Of a stretch of DNA of 64,000 nt, positions 36,638 through 46,443 are shown piece by piece. The stretch spans positions 43,291-107,290 of the forward strand of contig JANQZX010000035.1 of the NCBI GenBank assembly GCA_030728245.1, read 5' to 3'. Below the pieces are notes generated by a model that saw only the letters and a program-made list of their open reading frames with translations, ran no database searches and was not told the DNA's origin. The DNA is from Saprospiraceae bacterium (GTDB taxonomy: Bacteria > Bacteroidota > Bacteroidia > Chitinophagales > Saprospiraceae). Position 1 is the first letter of the stretch. The number at the start of each line of letters is the position of its first letter. Made by a program: the position numbers and the translations under genes.

Positions 36638-37213
36638 TTAACCTTTTACTTCTTTTTCTTTATTCAGAACGCGAAGATACGTTTTTGCAACAATGTTGCC
36701 AAAATAAAATCCTATTAATCCACCAATGAAAACATCTAATGGATAATGAACACCCACGTAAACCTGGGCAAAACAAATAGAAAACGCCCAAACATACCAT
36801 AAAAAGCGCCATTTAAATGATATAAAATGAGCAGTATAATAAAAAAAAGCAGCCAAGGCAAAATGGTTTACCGCATGGCTGGAGGGAAAAGATAAACCAC
36901 TTCCACAAGACACTAAGGGGTCAAACAAGGTGTTCAGCTGAAAATCATTGCAAGGTCTTAATCTGTTAAATAAGGGTTTTAACAACCGGCTACTTACCAT
37001 ATCAGATATTGAAACGAGGCCTATCAAAAACAGAAGATATTTGAAAAAAACTTTCTTACCCCACTGATAACTATATATCAGAATGACTATATACAGAGGT
37101 ATCCATATAAATTTATTTCTCAATAGAGGCAGTACCATGTCCAGCAATGGATTACGCAAATATTCCTGAATAAAAAGGAATATCATTTTATCTATTCCCA
37201 GGTATTTCTCCAA
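36638..37213 (-). CDS. PAP2-superfamily membrane phosphatase
   Basis: A 191-residue protein with about five membrane helices and the three PAP2 motifs: KPLFNRLRPC, SFPSSHAVNH and HYPLDVFIGG. Relatives act as undecaprenyl-diphosphate or lipid phosphatases at the outer face of the inner membrane. The start codon is TTG at 37213; the next ATG at 37186 would shorten the conserved N-terminal helix. A perfect -7 box (TATCTTTG, 37234-37227) lies 13 nt upstream. The ZIP gene follows after 2 nt. Confidence 0.9.
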   Translation of the reverse strand: MEKYLGIDKMIFLFIQEYLRNPLLDMVLPLLRNKFIWIPLYIVILIYSYQWGKKVFFKYLLFLIGLVSISDMVSSRLLKPLFNRLRPCNDFQLNTLFDPLVSCGSGLSFPSSHAVNHFALAAFFYYTAHFISFKWRFLWYVWAFSICFAQVYVGVHYPLDVFIGGLIGFYFGNIVAKTYLRVLNKEKEVKG

Positions 37214-37226
37214 AGCCTTTTTTTTA

Positions 37227-37234
37227 CAAAGATA
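37227..37234 (-). promoter_or_regulatory. -7 element TATCTTTG of the PAP2-ZIP operon
   Basis: Exact TAnnTTTG on the minus strand, 13 nt before the TTG start of the PAP2 gene, divergent from the glmM -7 box 20 bp away. Confidence 0.45.
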
Positions 37235-37253
37235 AGAGATGCTTGCTATTTTG

Positions 37254-37261
37254 TATATTTG
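37254..37261 (+). promoter_or_regulatory. -7 element TATATTTG of the glmM operon
   Basis: Exact TAnnTTTG on the plus strand, 17 nt before GTG 37279. It lies after the longest possible start at 37243, so that start would be untranscribed. Confidence 0.5.
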
Positions 37262-37278
37262 CTACAAAATCAAAAAAG

Positions 37279-38667
37279 GTGACTTTAATAAAATCTATTT
37301 CCGGAACCAGGGGAACCATTGGTGGGCGACCAAGTGAAAACTTAACTGCCATTGACATTGTCGTTATGACCGCTGCTTTCGCGCACTGGCTAAAGCAAAA
37401 AAATGATAAACGTAAAGTAGTTATAGGTCGGGATGCCAGAATTTCAGGTTCTATGGTAGCTGGATTAGTAAATAATACATTAATTTCCATGGGATTTAAT
37501 GTCGTTGACCTTGGATTATCCACTACGCCAACAGTTGAAATGTGGGTGACCAAGGAGAATGCGGCTGGGGGTATCGTTATAACTGCCAGTCATAATCCGC
37601 GGGAATGGAATGCACTAAAATTTTTAAATGACCAGGGAGAGTTTATTTCAGCAAAAGATGGAGAAACATTGTTGGATATTTCAGCCCGGCCAGAAATTAT
37701 CGACTATGTAAATATTGATGAACTGGGTAAATTGACCCAATTCAATGAGTCTCATTTTGACTACCATCTTGAAGCTATTTTAAAACATCCTCTTGTTCAG
37801 GTAGATGCCATTAGGTCTAAAAAATTCCACATAGTCATAGACCCGATAAATTCAACGGGTGCCATTTTTGTACCCATACTTTTAAAAGCTTTAGGATGTA
37901 CATTTTCTCTGGTACATGGCGCAGTTCATGGTGATTTTGCTCATAACCCCGAACCTTTACCAGAACATTTAACTGATCTTTGCGATGCAGTAAAGTCAGA
38001 TAAAGGTGCTTTGGGCATCGCTGTGGATCCCGATGTTGACCGACTTGCGCTGATAGATGAAAACGGGCATTTGTTTGGAGAAGAATATACTTTAGTCGCT
38101 GTAGCTGATTATGTATTATCTCTCAAAAAAGGAAATACTGTCTCTAATCTTTCCTCTACCAGGGCATTAAGAGATATTACCTTATTACATGGTGGTCAAT
38201 ATGCTGCCAGTGCTGTAGGTGAGGTCAATGTGGTAGAGGTTATGAAAAAAACCAATGCCGTGATCGGTGGTGAAGGTAATGGTGGTATCATTGTACCCGA
38301 TCTACATTTCGGAAGAGATGCCTTCATTGGCATTGCCTTGTTTCTTTCGTTTATGGCTACTAAAAATATGCCTGTCTCAGAAATAAAAAAAACCTATCCT
38401 ACCTATTTTATAATAAAAAGTAAAATGTCAATTCCCGTAGGGATTGATTTGTCAGCAAATTTAGACCAACTTGCAAGCTCTTACGCAGAGGCCGACGTAT
38501 CCAGAATAGATGGCCTAAAAATAGATTTCGACGATGCATGGGTTCATCTGCGCGCCAGCAATACCGAACCAATTATTCGGATATATGCCGAAGCTAATTC
38601 CGTAGAAAAAGCGACAGCCTTAGCTGAAAAAATAAAAGGTGACTTTTTAAATCAATTAGCAAAATGA
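37279..38667 (+). CDS. glmM: Phosphoglucosamine mutase
   Basis: A 462-residue phosphohexomutase converting glucosamine-6-phosphate to glucosamine-1-phosphate for UDP-GlcNAc and peptidoglycan. The phosphoserine loop is TASHNPREWNAL, the metal loop DPDVDRLAL, the sugar-binding loop GGEGNGG and the phosphate-binding loop RASNTEPIIRIY. The start is taken as GTG 37279, giving (M)TLIKSISGTRGTIGG, as the upstream ATG precedes the -7 box. Its stop overlaps the next gene by 4 nt. Confidence 0.93.
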   Translation: MTLIKSISGTRGTIGGRPSENLTAIDIVVMTAAFAHWLKQKNDKRKVVIGRDARISGSMVAGLVNNTLISMGFNVVDLGLSTTPTVEMWVTKENAAGGIVITASHNPREWNALKFLNDQGEFISAKDGETLLDISARPEIIDYVNIDELGKLTQFNESHFDYHLEAILKHPLVQVDAIRSKKFHIVIDPINSTGAIFVPILLKALGCTFSLVHGAVHGDFAHNPEPLPEHLTDLCDAVKSDKGALGIAVDPDVDRLALIDENGHLFGEEYTLVAVADYVLSLKKGNTVSNLSSTRALRDITLLHGGQYAASAVGEVNVVEVMKKTNAVIGGEGNGGIIVPDLHFGRDAFIGIALFLSFMATKNMPVSEIKKTYPTYFIIKSKMSIPVGIDLSANLDQLASSYAEADVSRIDGLKIDFDDAWVHLRASNTEPIIRIYAEANSVEKATALAEKIKGDFLNQLAK

Positions 38668-40142
38668 GTTTACAAGACTATTTTGAACCGTTCAGAAAAA
38701 ATATACTGGGAAATAATCATCATTTCCATGGGCCTTTCGGTGAGAAGAAAATCGTATATGCCGACTGGACTGCCAGCGGTCGTTTATATGAACCATTGGA
38801 GGAGAGGTTATTAATAGATATCGCTCCGTATATTGGCAACACTCATACCGAAACAACCTACACGGGAAATGCCATGACCACCGCCTATAAAAGAGCGAGG
38901 AACATAATTAAAAATCATGTAGGTGCCGATGAAAAAGATATTCTCATCGCTTCCCATTCTGGAATGACCGGCGTTTTATCAAAATTTCAACGAATTTTAG
39001 GACTGAAGATTCACGAAAAATATAAAGATAGATTAGTTAAGGAAGATGAGGAAAACAGGCCCGTGGTCTTTGTTACGCACATGGAACATCATTCTAACCA
39101 AACCAGTTGGTTGGAAACCGTTGCGGAAGTCATTGTTATTCCTCCCGATGAAGACGGCTTGGTGGTCCCGGCAAATTTACTCTCCTTGTTAGATAAGTAT
39201 AAACATCGAAAACTAAAGATAGCCGCTGTCACCTCTTGCTCCAACGTAACAGGCATCAGCACACCTTACTACGAAATGGCTGAAATTATGCATGCTCATG
39301 ATGGTCTTATTTTTGTAGATTTTGCCTGTTCTGCCCCTTATATAAACATAAATATGCATCCGGAAAATAAAAATCAACAACTAGATGCCATTTATTTTTC
39401 GCCTCACAAATTTTTAGGTGGTCCCGGTTCTTCCGGCATTTTAGTTTTTCATCCTTCTCTTTATAAAAATGAAATTCCTGATGATCCCGGTGGAGGAACG
39501 GTCAACTGGACAAATCCGTGGGGTGAACATAAATATATTGAGGAAATTGAGGCCAGAGAAGACGGTGGAACACCGCCATTTTTACAAACCATAAGGGCTG
39601 CTCTGGCTATCCGATTGAAAGAACAAATGGGGGTCGATAAAATCCTGGCACGCGAAGAAGAGCTTTTAGCTATTATCATGCCTCGATTAGAAAGTATAAA
39701 GGGTTTACATATTTTAGCTGGTCAACATACCCACAGACTTGGCGTGATTTCTTTCTATATCGAAAATCTTCATTATAATCTGGGAGTCCGTCTGTTAAAT
39801 GACCGATTTGGTATCCAAACAAGAGGAGGTTGCTCCTGTGCAGGTACTTATGGGCATTATTTACTTCATGTTGAAAATGAGTACTCAAAAAATATAACAG
39901 ATAAAATAAATAAAGGAGATTTGACAGGGAAGCCCGGCTGGATCAGAATGAGTATTCACCCGACGCAAACAAATGAAGAAATTAACTTTATTCTCGATGC
40001 TATTGAAGCGGTAGTTTTACATAAAGAGGAGTGGTCTAAAGATTATAATTATCACCCAAAAACAAACGAATTTGTTCATCAACAGTTTATAGCAAACGAA
40101 AAGGAAGATCCTGTTATACACTGTTTAGAAACGCCCTTCTAA
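38664..40142 (+). CDS. Class V PLP enzyme, cysteine desulfurase-like
   Basis: A 492-residue fold-type I PLP enzyme. The PLP lysine is in YFSPHKFLGGPGSSGIL, and a Cys-bearing loop RGGCSCAGTYGHYLLH resembles the sulfur-accepting loop of group II desulfurases. It is longer than SufS (about 410). Either a cysteine/selenocysteine lyase or another class V activity is possible. It overlaps glmM by ATGA and the next desulfurase gene by TAATG, so all are probably translated as a unit. Confidence 0.88.
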   Translation: MSLQDYFEPFRKNILGNNHHFHGPFGEKKIVYADWTASGRLYEPLEERLLIDIAPYIGNTHTETTYTGNAMTTAYKRARNIIKNHVGADEKDILIASHSGMTGVLSKFQRILGLKIHEKYKDRLVKEDEENRPVVFVTHMEHHSNQTSWLETVAEVIVIPPDEDGLVVPANLLSLLDKYKHRKLKIAAVTSCSNVTGISTPYYEMAEIMHAHDGLIFVDFACSAPYININMHPENKNQQLDAIYFSPHKFLGGPGSSGILVFHPSLYKNEIPDDPGGGTVNWTNPWGEHKYIEEIEAREDGGTPPFLQTIRAALAIRLKEQMGVDKILAREEELLAIIMPRLESIKGLHILAGQHTHRLGVISFYIENLHYNLGVRLLNDRFGIQTRGGCSCAGTYGHYLLHVENEYSKNITDKINKGDLTGKPGWIRMSIHPTQTNEEINFILDAIEAVVLHKEEWSKDYNYHPKTNEFVHQQFIANEKEDPVIHCLETPF

Positions 40143-41281
40143 TGCAACAACGAATTTATTTAGATCATGCGGCCACTACACCTTTGCATCCTCAGGTGAT
40201 ACATTTGATGCATGAAACCATGCTTAATAATTATGGAAATCCCTCGTCCATTCACTCAGAAGGCAGGACCTCCCGGGCACTGATTGAAAAGGCCAGAAAG
40301 ACGATGGCGAATCATTTCAACTGCTCTATCGGGGAAATCTTTTTTACCTCCGGCGCTACAGAATCGAATAATATGATTATTCAGGGTGCTGTGAACGGAT
40401 TAGGGGTACAAACGATCATTACGGCTGCAACAGAGCATCATGCCGTTCTTCACACCATTGAAGTATTAGAAAAAGAAAGAAAAATCAAGGTAATTTATTT
40501 ACCTCTCGATATAGAAGGAAATCCATCTATCCTCTCCCTCGAGGAACATTTAGCTAAGGAAGAAAATAAAAAAGTGCTCGTTTCCCTTATGCATAGCAAC
40601 AATGAAACTGGTACCCTTTTAGATTGGGAAAATGTCGGAGCCATTTGCCAGAAATATGACGCTTTGTTTCATAGCGATACAGTCCAGTCTGTAGGATTTT
40701 ATGACATTGATTTACAAAATATTCCTGTACATTTTATTGCAGGTTCAGCACATAAATTTAACGGTCCAAAAGGCGTCGGCTTTGCCTATATAAGGAATGA
40801 AAATGCCATTCCCCCTTTTCAACATGGTGGTTCCCAGGAGAGAAATATGCGGGGTGGAACAGAAAATTTGTTAGGGATTGTTGGTATGGCTCTTGCCCTC
40901 GATCTTGCCATGTCAGAAAAATCAGAGCGGTTTGCTCACCTGGAAAAATTGAAATTACAATTATTTAATGGGTTAAAAAATGTCATTCCGGGGATTCAGA
41001 TTAATGGTCCGGGGCTCGAAAATAGCCATCCCAAAATACTAAATATAGGATTTCCACCAAATCCAAAAGCAACCATGCTTTTATTTAATCTCGATATTGA
41101 AGGTATAAGTACGAGTGGAGGCAGTGCCTGTTCCTCTGGCACTGATACCGGGTCGCACGTTCTGAGAGCTATTTATCCTGACAATCAACACGTTTCCGTT
41201 CGTTTTTCCTTCTCCCACCTGAATACTTCAGCAGAAGTTGATAAGGTCATTGAAATCATTTCCAATATTTACAGGAATTAA
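40142..41281 (+). CDS. Cysteine desulfurase, NifS/IscS-like
   Basis: A 379-residue PLP enzyme with DHAATTPLHPQV at the N-terminus, TSGATESNN, the PLP lysine in GSAHKFNGPKGVGF and the active-site Cys loop STSGGSACSSGTD. It takes sulfur from cysteine for Fe-S clusters or thiolation. No iscU or suf genes are adjacent, so its specific partner is unknown. Immediately follows a second class V enzyme. Confidence 0.93.
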   Translation: MQQRIYLDHAATTPLHPQVIHLMHETMLNNYGNPSSIHSEGRTSRALIEKARKTMANHFNCSIGEIFFTSGATESNNMIIQGAVNGLGVQTIITAATEHHAVLHTIEVLEKERKIKVIYLPLDIEGNPSILSLEEHLAKEENKKVLVSLMHSNNETGTLLDWENVGAICQKYDALFHSDTVQSVGFYDIDLQNIPVHFIAGSAHKFNGPKGVGFAYIRNENAIPPFQHGGSQERNMRGGTENLLGIVGMALALDLAMSEKSERFAHLEKLKLQLFNGLKNVIPGIQINGPGLENSHPKILNIGFPPNPKATMLLFNLDIEGISTSGGSACSSGTDTGSHVLRAIYPDNQHVSVRFSFSHLNTSAEVDKVIEIISNIYRN

Positions 41282-41288
41282 TTTATTC

Positions 41289-42260
41289 ATGAAAAATATA
41301 CCCGGCCATATTTTAATGCTGGATCAAGCCGATTCATTACTTACTCATTTTTTAAATGAGCATGGATTTACGGTTACACTCGATACTCAATCGTCTTTCG
41401 CGTCACTACAATCGGAACTAAATAAATATCAAGGTGTGATCCTTAGAAGTCGCTGGACCCTTGACGCCACCTTTTTCGAGGCTGCCCCTCATCTCTTATT
41501 TATTGGCAGATTGGGTGTAGGTATTGAACATATTGACGAGGAAAGTGCAAGAAAAAATAAGGTAACTATTTTTACCACACCTGAAGCCAGCAAAGATACC
41601 GTGGCTGAACATACCCTCGGTCTTCTGCTAATGATGCTAAATAAATTGGGGAAAGCTGATCGGGAAGTTAGTCAAAATATATGGGATCGGAATGCCAATA
41701 GAGCCATTGAACTAAAGGGTAAAAAGGTTGGAATACTTGGATTTGGTAATATGGGCAGGGCAGTCGCCCAAAGATTGTCAGGATTCGAGGTGGATATATT
41801 GATACGGGATATTTCTTATGAGATAACCGTTCCTTCATATACTAAACAAGTTGAGGAAGCTGAATTTTTTAATGAAACGGATATTTTAACTATCCATATT
41901 CCCTTAAATGAGGCTAACAAATATTTTATAGATTATGCCTATTTAAAGAAGTTTAAAAAAGAAATATTCCTTATAAATACGGCACGGGGAGGCGTTGTAG
42001 ATACGGAGGGATTAGTTAAACATTTGATAGAAGGAAAGATCAAAGGGGCTGCACTGGATGTCATTGAATATGAAGAACAATCATTTAATGCGCTCGATAT
42101 TTCATCCTTACCACCCCCTTTCCAATATCTAAAAATGGCGGAAAATGTCATTTTAAATCCACATTTAGCGGGTATATCTTATGAATCTGTGCCAAGGCAT
42201 GCCTACGTAATGACACAAAAAATTTCAAAATTATTTAAGCTCGACCTGAATGTTGAATGA
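41289..42260 (+). CDS. D-2-hydroxyacid dehydrogenase (phosphoglycerate dehydrogenase-like)
   Basis: A 323-residue NAD-dependent dehydrogenase. NAD loop VGILGFGNMGRAVA, catalytic Arg in NTARGGVVD, Glu in LDVIEYEE and His in LNPHLAG. The ATG at 41289 (MKNIPGHILMLDQ) is preferred; an earlier in-frame codon at 41238 lies inside the desulfurase gene. A role in serine synthesis (SerA) would fit the neighbouring desulfurases, which use cysteine, but other hydroxyacids are possible. The helicase gene overlaps its 3' end by 11 nt. Confidence 0.9.
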   Translation: MKNIPGHILMLDQADSLLTHFLNEHGFTVTLDTQSSFASLQSELNKYQGVILRSRWTLDATFFEAAPHLLFIGRLGVGIEHIDEESARKNKVTIFTTPEASKDTVAEHTLGLLLMMLNKLGKADREVSQNIWDRNANRAIELKGKKVGILGFGNMGRAVAQRLSGFEVDILIRDISYEITVPSYTKQVEEAEFFNETDILTIHIPLNEANKYFIDYAYLKKFKKEIFLINTARGGVVDTEGLVKHLIEGKIKGAALDVIEYEEQSFNALDISSLPPPFQYLKMAENVILNPHLAGISYESVPRHAYVMTQKISKLFKLDLNVE

Positions 42261-45192
42261 ATTGAGGGAAATGGAAGGAAATGTTGATATAGTTTATAAT
42301 ATTGCCGAGGTCTTGCCAGGTTTGTATTTGCCAAACGCCTATGTTGTTAGCAAAGATAAAATGGGGAATTTAGCCCATATCAAACAAAAAGCTACCCCAG
42401 AAACTGTGGTAAGTTTCAAATTACCTATTAATGAATCACAAAACCGACTTTTTCAGATAATAAATGATTTATTACCCGATAAGCTGGAAAAAAAATATTC
42501 TCCCCCAAAAAAGAAAGTTAAATCACTGGAAGCCTTAATGGCAGATGAGGCTGTGCAACCTAAAATCATTCAATTTGTACAAAGAAGGATGGATGAATTT
42601 CTAACTATTTTAGTTGAAAATAATTTTTTCCTAACCTGGGCTATCGATCGGAGAGTATTAGTAAAAGATTTTATAGTAAAACTAGATACCACTTATTTAC
42701 AACCCCACCTGACTTTTCAGAGAGATGATTTGGGGGTTTCCTATCAATTGAGATTATCAAATAACGGGATAATTTGGCGTATAAGGGATAAGGATGTTAC
42801 CCCCATTTCAAATTCACCAGGTTGGTTATTAGTAGATTATGTTTTGTATAGGGTTTCTCAAATCAATGGAAATATGGTTAAGCCATTTTTACAGAAAGAT
42901 GACATCAGAATTCCTAAAAATTCGGTTAAAGCCTATTTCCAAAAATTTATTATAAAAATTGCAGCGCAACTCGATTTTGAGGCTACTGGTTTTACTGTCT
43001 TACAATCTGGAAAATTAACAGCTTGCCGTTTAGATCTGGCAGATCATTTATTTGGCGAAGGGAAAGTGTTACAGGTCAAAATGATTTACGAACAGACTGA
43101 ATTTAATTGGTATGATAAAAAGGATAAAAAAGCAGGTCTCTCTTTTCAGGGAGAAGAGGTAACAATTACGCAAATTACCCGTGATGCACAGGCCGAAAAG
43201 GAATATATAGATTTGCTTCACCTTGCCGGGTTACATGTTATTGAGGGAACTGGCGTTTTTACCAGTAAGGTATCAGAGGATAAAGTTGATATTTTCGCCA
43301 TGCTACATTGGTTGAGCGAGCATAAGGTATATCTTGAAAAGCAGGGTTTTATTATTGGCGACATAATAGAATCCGGGATGCCCCTTTCATTGGACATCCC
43401 TACCCTAACACTGGACACTAAACAAACAGGCGATTGGTTCGATATAGATGGCGCCGTTACCGTAGGAAAACATTCTTTTTCATTCAGACTTCTCGCTCCT
43501 TACATTAGAAAAGATGAAAGGCTTTATCCTTTGCCCGACGGCAGTGTTTTTGTGATTCCATTGGAATGGATGAATAAATTTAAAGATATTACGCAATTTG
43601 CTAAGACAGACGAGCAGTCATTACGCATTAATAAAAGCCAATATACATTATTACAGGAGGCTGATATTTCTTTGCCGGAAACTTCTTTAACAAAGACGAT
43701 AGAAATACAACTTCCCCGATTTTTAAAAGCAGAACTTCGGCCATATCAACTTACTGGTTATAAATGGCTGGCAGAACTATATCATAATAATCTGGGTGCT
43801 TGCTTGGCAGACGACATGGGTTTGGGAAAAACACTACAAACCATTGCTGTTTTATTGTACGCTAAAGAGAGAAAAATTGAGGAAGGAAAGGAATTTGAAA
43901 AAAATAATATAGGTAGGCAACTGGATATATTCGCAGCAAAAGATGCCGGTTTTCTTCAATCTTTACATACCCTGGTCATTTTACCTGCCAGTTTGGTATT
44001 TAACTGGGAAAAAGAACTTTCCCGGTTTGCTCCCAATTTATTTGTCTATAAGCACACAGGGAATAAACGTCATAAGGATATCCGATTGTTAAAAAGGTAT
44101 GATGTCATTTTAACGACTTATCAAACGGTTATAAGGGACGCTACCCTTTTGTCTCAAATGACCTACGAGTATATCATATTAGATGAAAGTCAACAGATTA
44201 AGAATAAGGATAGTGCTGCCTTTATTAATATAAATGAACTGGAGGCTAACCATAAGATATCGTTAAGTGGAACACCTATTGAGAATTCATTGTCTGACTT
44301 ATGGTCACAGATGCAATTTATCAATCCAGATTTACTTGGAAATTTTAATTTTTTCAAGAAAGAATTCATTTTACCCATAGAACGCATTGGTGATGAAGAT
44401 AAAAAGGCAAAATTACGAAGTCTGGTAAGTCCATTTTTACTTAGAAGGACGAAAGAGGAGGTGGCAAAAGATTTACCCCCTTTGACAACACAGATTTTCT
44501 ATAGTGAAATGTCTGTCGAACAGAAAAAATTATATGAAAAGGAAAAGTCAGCGGCAAGAAATTATTTACTTGAAAATTTCACTGACAATGATGCCCGCTT
44601 TAGAATGGAATTGCTCCAGACACTTACTAAATTAAGGCAATTGGTAAATCATCCTGTCCTGGTTTATGAAGATTATACTAAGGAAAGTGGCAAATTTCAG
44701 GATATCTGTGCAAAATGGGAAGAGGTGAAAAAGAGTGGCCATAAGGTGCTTTTCTTTAGTTCCTTTGTCAAACATTTAAGCATTTTCAAAGAGTATTTTG
44801 AACAGACAAATACCCCTTATGCCTGGTTAACAGGCTCTTTAACGTCAGAAGAAAGACAAAAACAGATAACATTATTTGAAAATAACCCGACGGTGCAGGC
44901 TTTTTTCATTTCTATAAAAGCAGGTGGAACGGGACTTAATTTAACCGCTGCAGACTACGTGTTTATTTTAGATCCATGGTGGAATCCCTCAACGGAACAA
45001 CAAGCCATTGCGCGAGCTCATCGCATCGGACAAGAAAAGTCAGTGATGGCATTAAAATTCATCACCCGAGAAAGTATAGAAGAGAAAATACTACATTTAC
45101 AAGAAAAGAAAAGTCAACTGGCTGAAGACATTTTAAGTGGTACCGGCACGCATCAACTTAATCGCAACGAACTCAATTTTTTACTCTCCTGA
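42250..45192 (+). CDS. SNF2-family DEAD/DEAH-box helicase
   Basis: A 980-residue ATPase. The N-terminal 480 residues are poorly characterised. The SNF2 core follows: ADDMGLGKTLQT (Walker A), LILPASLV, LDESQQIKN (a DESQ variant of DEAH), SLSGTPIENSLSDLW, then GGTGLNLTAADYVFILDPWWNP and IARAHRIGQ. Such proteins translocate on duplex DNA or remodel nucleoprotein complexes such as stalled RNA polymerase. ATG 42250 overlaps the dehydrogenase stop; ATG 42271 is an alternative. The 3' end overlaps the convergent desaturase gene by 40 bp. Confidence 0.93.
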   Translation: MLNELREMEGNVDIVYNIAEVLPGLYLPNAYVVSKDKMGNLAHIKQKATPETVVSFKLPINESQNRLFQIINDLLPDKLEKKYSPPKKKVKSLEALMADEAVQPKIIQFVQRRMDEFLTILVENNFFLTWAIDRRVLVKDFIVKLDTTYLQPHLTFQRDDLGVSYQLRLSNNGIIWRIRDKDVTPISNSPGWLLVDYVLYRVSQINGNMVKPFLQKDDIRIPKNSVKAYFQKFIIKIAAQLDFEATGFTVLQSGKLTACRLDLADHLFGEGKVLQVKMIYEQTEFNWYDKKDKKAGLSFQGEEVTITQITRDAQAEKEYIDLLHLAGLHVIEGTGVFTSKVSEDKVDIFAMLHWLSEHKVYLEKQGFIIGDIIESGMPLSLDIPTLTLDTKQTGDWFDIDGAVTVGKHSFSFRLLAPYIRKDERLYPLPDGSVFVIPLEWMNKFKDITQFAKTDEQSLRINKSQYTLLQEADISLPETSLTKTIEIQLPRFLKAELRPYQLTGYKWLAELYHNNLGACLADDMGLGKTLQTIAVLLYAKERKIEEGKEFEKNNIGRQLDIFAAKDAGFLQSLHTLVILPASLVFNWEKELSRFAPNLFVYKHTGNKRHKDIRLLKRYDVILTTYQTVIRDATLLSQMTYEYIILDESQQIKNKDSAAFININELEANHKISLSGTPIENSLSDLWSQMQFINPDLLGNFNFFKKEFILPIERIGDEDKKAKLRSLVSPFLLRRTKEEVAKDLPPLTTQIFYSEMSVEQKKLYEKEKSAARNYLLENFTDNDARFRMELLQTLTKLRQLVNHPVLVYEDYTKESGKFQDICAKWEEVKKSGHKVLFFSSFVKHLSIFKEYFEQTNTPYAWLTGSLTSEERQKQITLFENNPTVQAFFISIKAGGTGLNLTAADYVFILDPWWNPSTEQQAIARAHRIGQEKSVMALKFITRESIEEKILHLQEKKSQLAEDILSGTGTHQLNRNELNFLLS

Positions 45193-46442
45193 TATAAATT
45201 AGAGGGTGTTTTTAGGCTAAAGTATAAACAACCCAGCCAGGAAATAATACTAAAAAGAATAATTATTCCATTACCGAAAGGAATAAACGTTTCTAAGCCA
45301 AACCAACTATCTGTTTGAAATAAAATGATAAGCACAAAAACTAAACGAATAGATTCCCAATAAATGGCTTTTTTATTTCTATCCATTAATTCCGTGTAGG
45401 CATAAATAGAAATAAAGGCATACAAACCATAATAAAATATATTTGGTGTGCCAATTTTTGAGATGCTACCAAAGAAAAATAGCGTATTCAGCAAGATGAA
45501 AGCAAATTGCGCCCAGGACCATATAATGAGCTGATGGTCTGCCGGAGGGTTAAATTTTTCATAATCATTGACATCCTCTATCTTTTCCACTGCGTATTTC
45601 TCCTTCACATCGTCTGGTCTCCAGCCGGTGGGTCTGAACCAGATAGTGAGTTTGTCCCAAAAATTATTTGTTCTAATAGCATCTTTAATCAGCAACAACA
45701 GGTGTTGGAAATTTATCTTAATGGGATTCCACGTTCTTACTGGTCTTGAAACGCCATAAACCGCAGGTTCACTTTCTAACTCCTCCTGAAAAGTGCCGAA
45801 CCATTTATCCCAGAAAATAAATATCTGACTAAAATTTTTATCCATATAAACTGGATTAATTGCATGATGGACCCGATGGTGAGCGGGCGTTACGATAATA
45901 TTTTCCAACCAGCCCATTTTTTTGATGTAGCGGGTATGGTACCAGAACTGGGCAAATAAATGCAAAGGGGCTACCGTTGCAATTACTTGAACCTCAATGC
46001 CTAAAATGGCACAAGGCAATAAGAAAAAAGTAAATAAATTGACAAAGGAAGAAATGCTTTGGCGTAGTGCGCAGGCCAGATTAAATTCCTCACTACTATG
46101 ATGAATGATATGATTATTCCAGAGAATATTAATGCGATGTTGAAAACGATGTGTCCAATATCCCTGAAAATCCAATACCAAAAAAGTGATTATAAAGGCA
46201 GGAATGGATGATTCTATATGGAACAGGGAAAGGTGTTCGACCAAATATCCGTAGCTAATAATAGAAACACTCAAGCCCAGAATATCCTTAATTGAATTGG
46301 TTAGTCCTGAACTAAGACTGGAAATAGTATCCATGGAGGGTGAAAACTTTTCACCTATTTTCCATTGATAGACATATTCTATGATCATAAGTACCAGAAA
46401 AAAGGGAATCGCAAAAAGAAGCACAAATCCGTAAGTTTCCAT
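45153..46442 (-). CDS. Sterol desaturase / fatty acid hydroxylase family protein
   Basis: A 429-residue membrane protein with about eight hydrophobic helices. The di-iron histidine boxes are HRFQHR, HHSSEEFN and HHRVHHAINP. The family hydroxylates or desaturates lipids; some members are ether-lipid monooxygenase-like. Substrate unknown. It is 1 nt after ung on the same strand, and its 3' end overlaps the convergent helicase gene. Confidence 0.93.
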   Translation of the reverse strand: METYGFVLLFAIPFFLVLMIIEYVYQWKIGEKFSPSMDTISSLSSGLTNSIKDILGLSVSIISYGYLVEHLSLFHIESSIPAFIITFLVLDFQGYWTHRFQHRINILWNNHIIHHSSEEFNLACALRQSISSFVNLFTFFLLPCAILGIEVQVIATVAPLHLFAQFWYHTRYIKKMGWLENIIVTPAHHRVHHAINPVYMDKNFSQIFIFWDKWFGTFQEELESEPAVYGVSRPVRTWNPIKINFQHLLLLIKDAIRTNNFWDKLTIWFRPTGWRPDDVKEKYAVEKIEDVNDYEKFNPPADHQLIIWSWAQFAFILLNTLFFFGSISKIGTPNIFYYGLYAFISIYAYTELMDRNKKAIYWESIRLVFVLIILFQTDSWFGLETFIPFGNGIIILFSIISWLGCLYFSLKTPSNLYQESKKLSSLRLS

Positions 46443-46443
46443 T

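Noticed and set aside
40142..41281. iscS in an Fe-S assembly operon
   Set aside because: No iscU, iscA, suf or fdx genes lie nearby, so a specific symbol is not justified.
41238..41288. Longer dehydrogenase start within the desulfurase gene
   Set aside because: It would overlap coding sequence by 44 nt and adds residues unlike the family; ATG 41289 is a better start.
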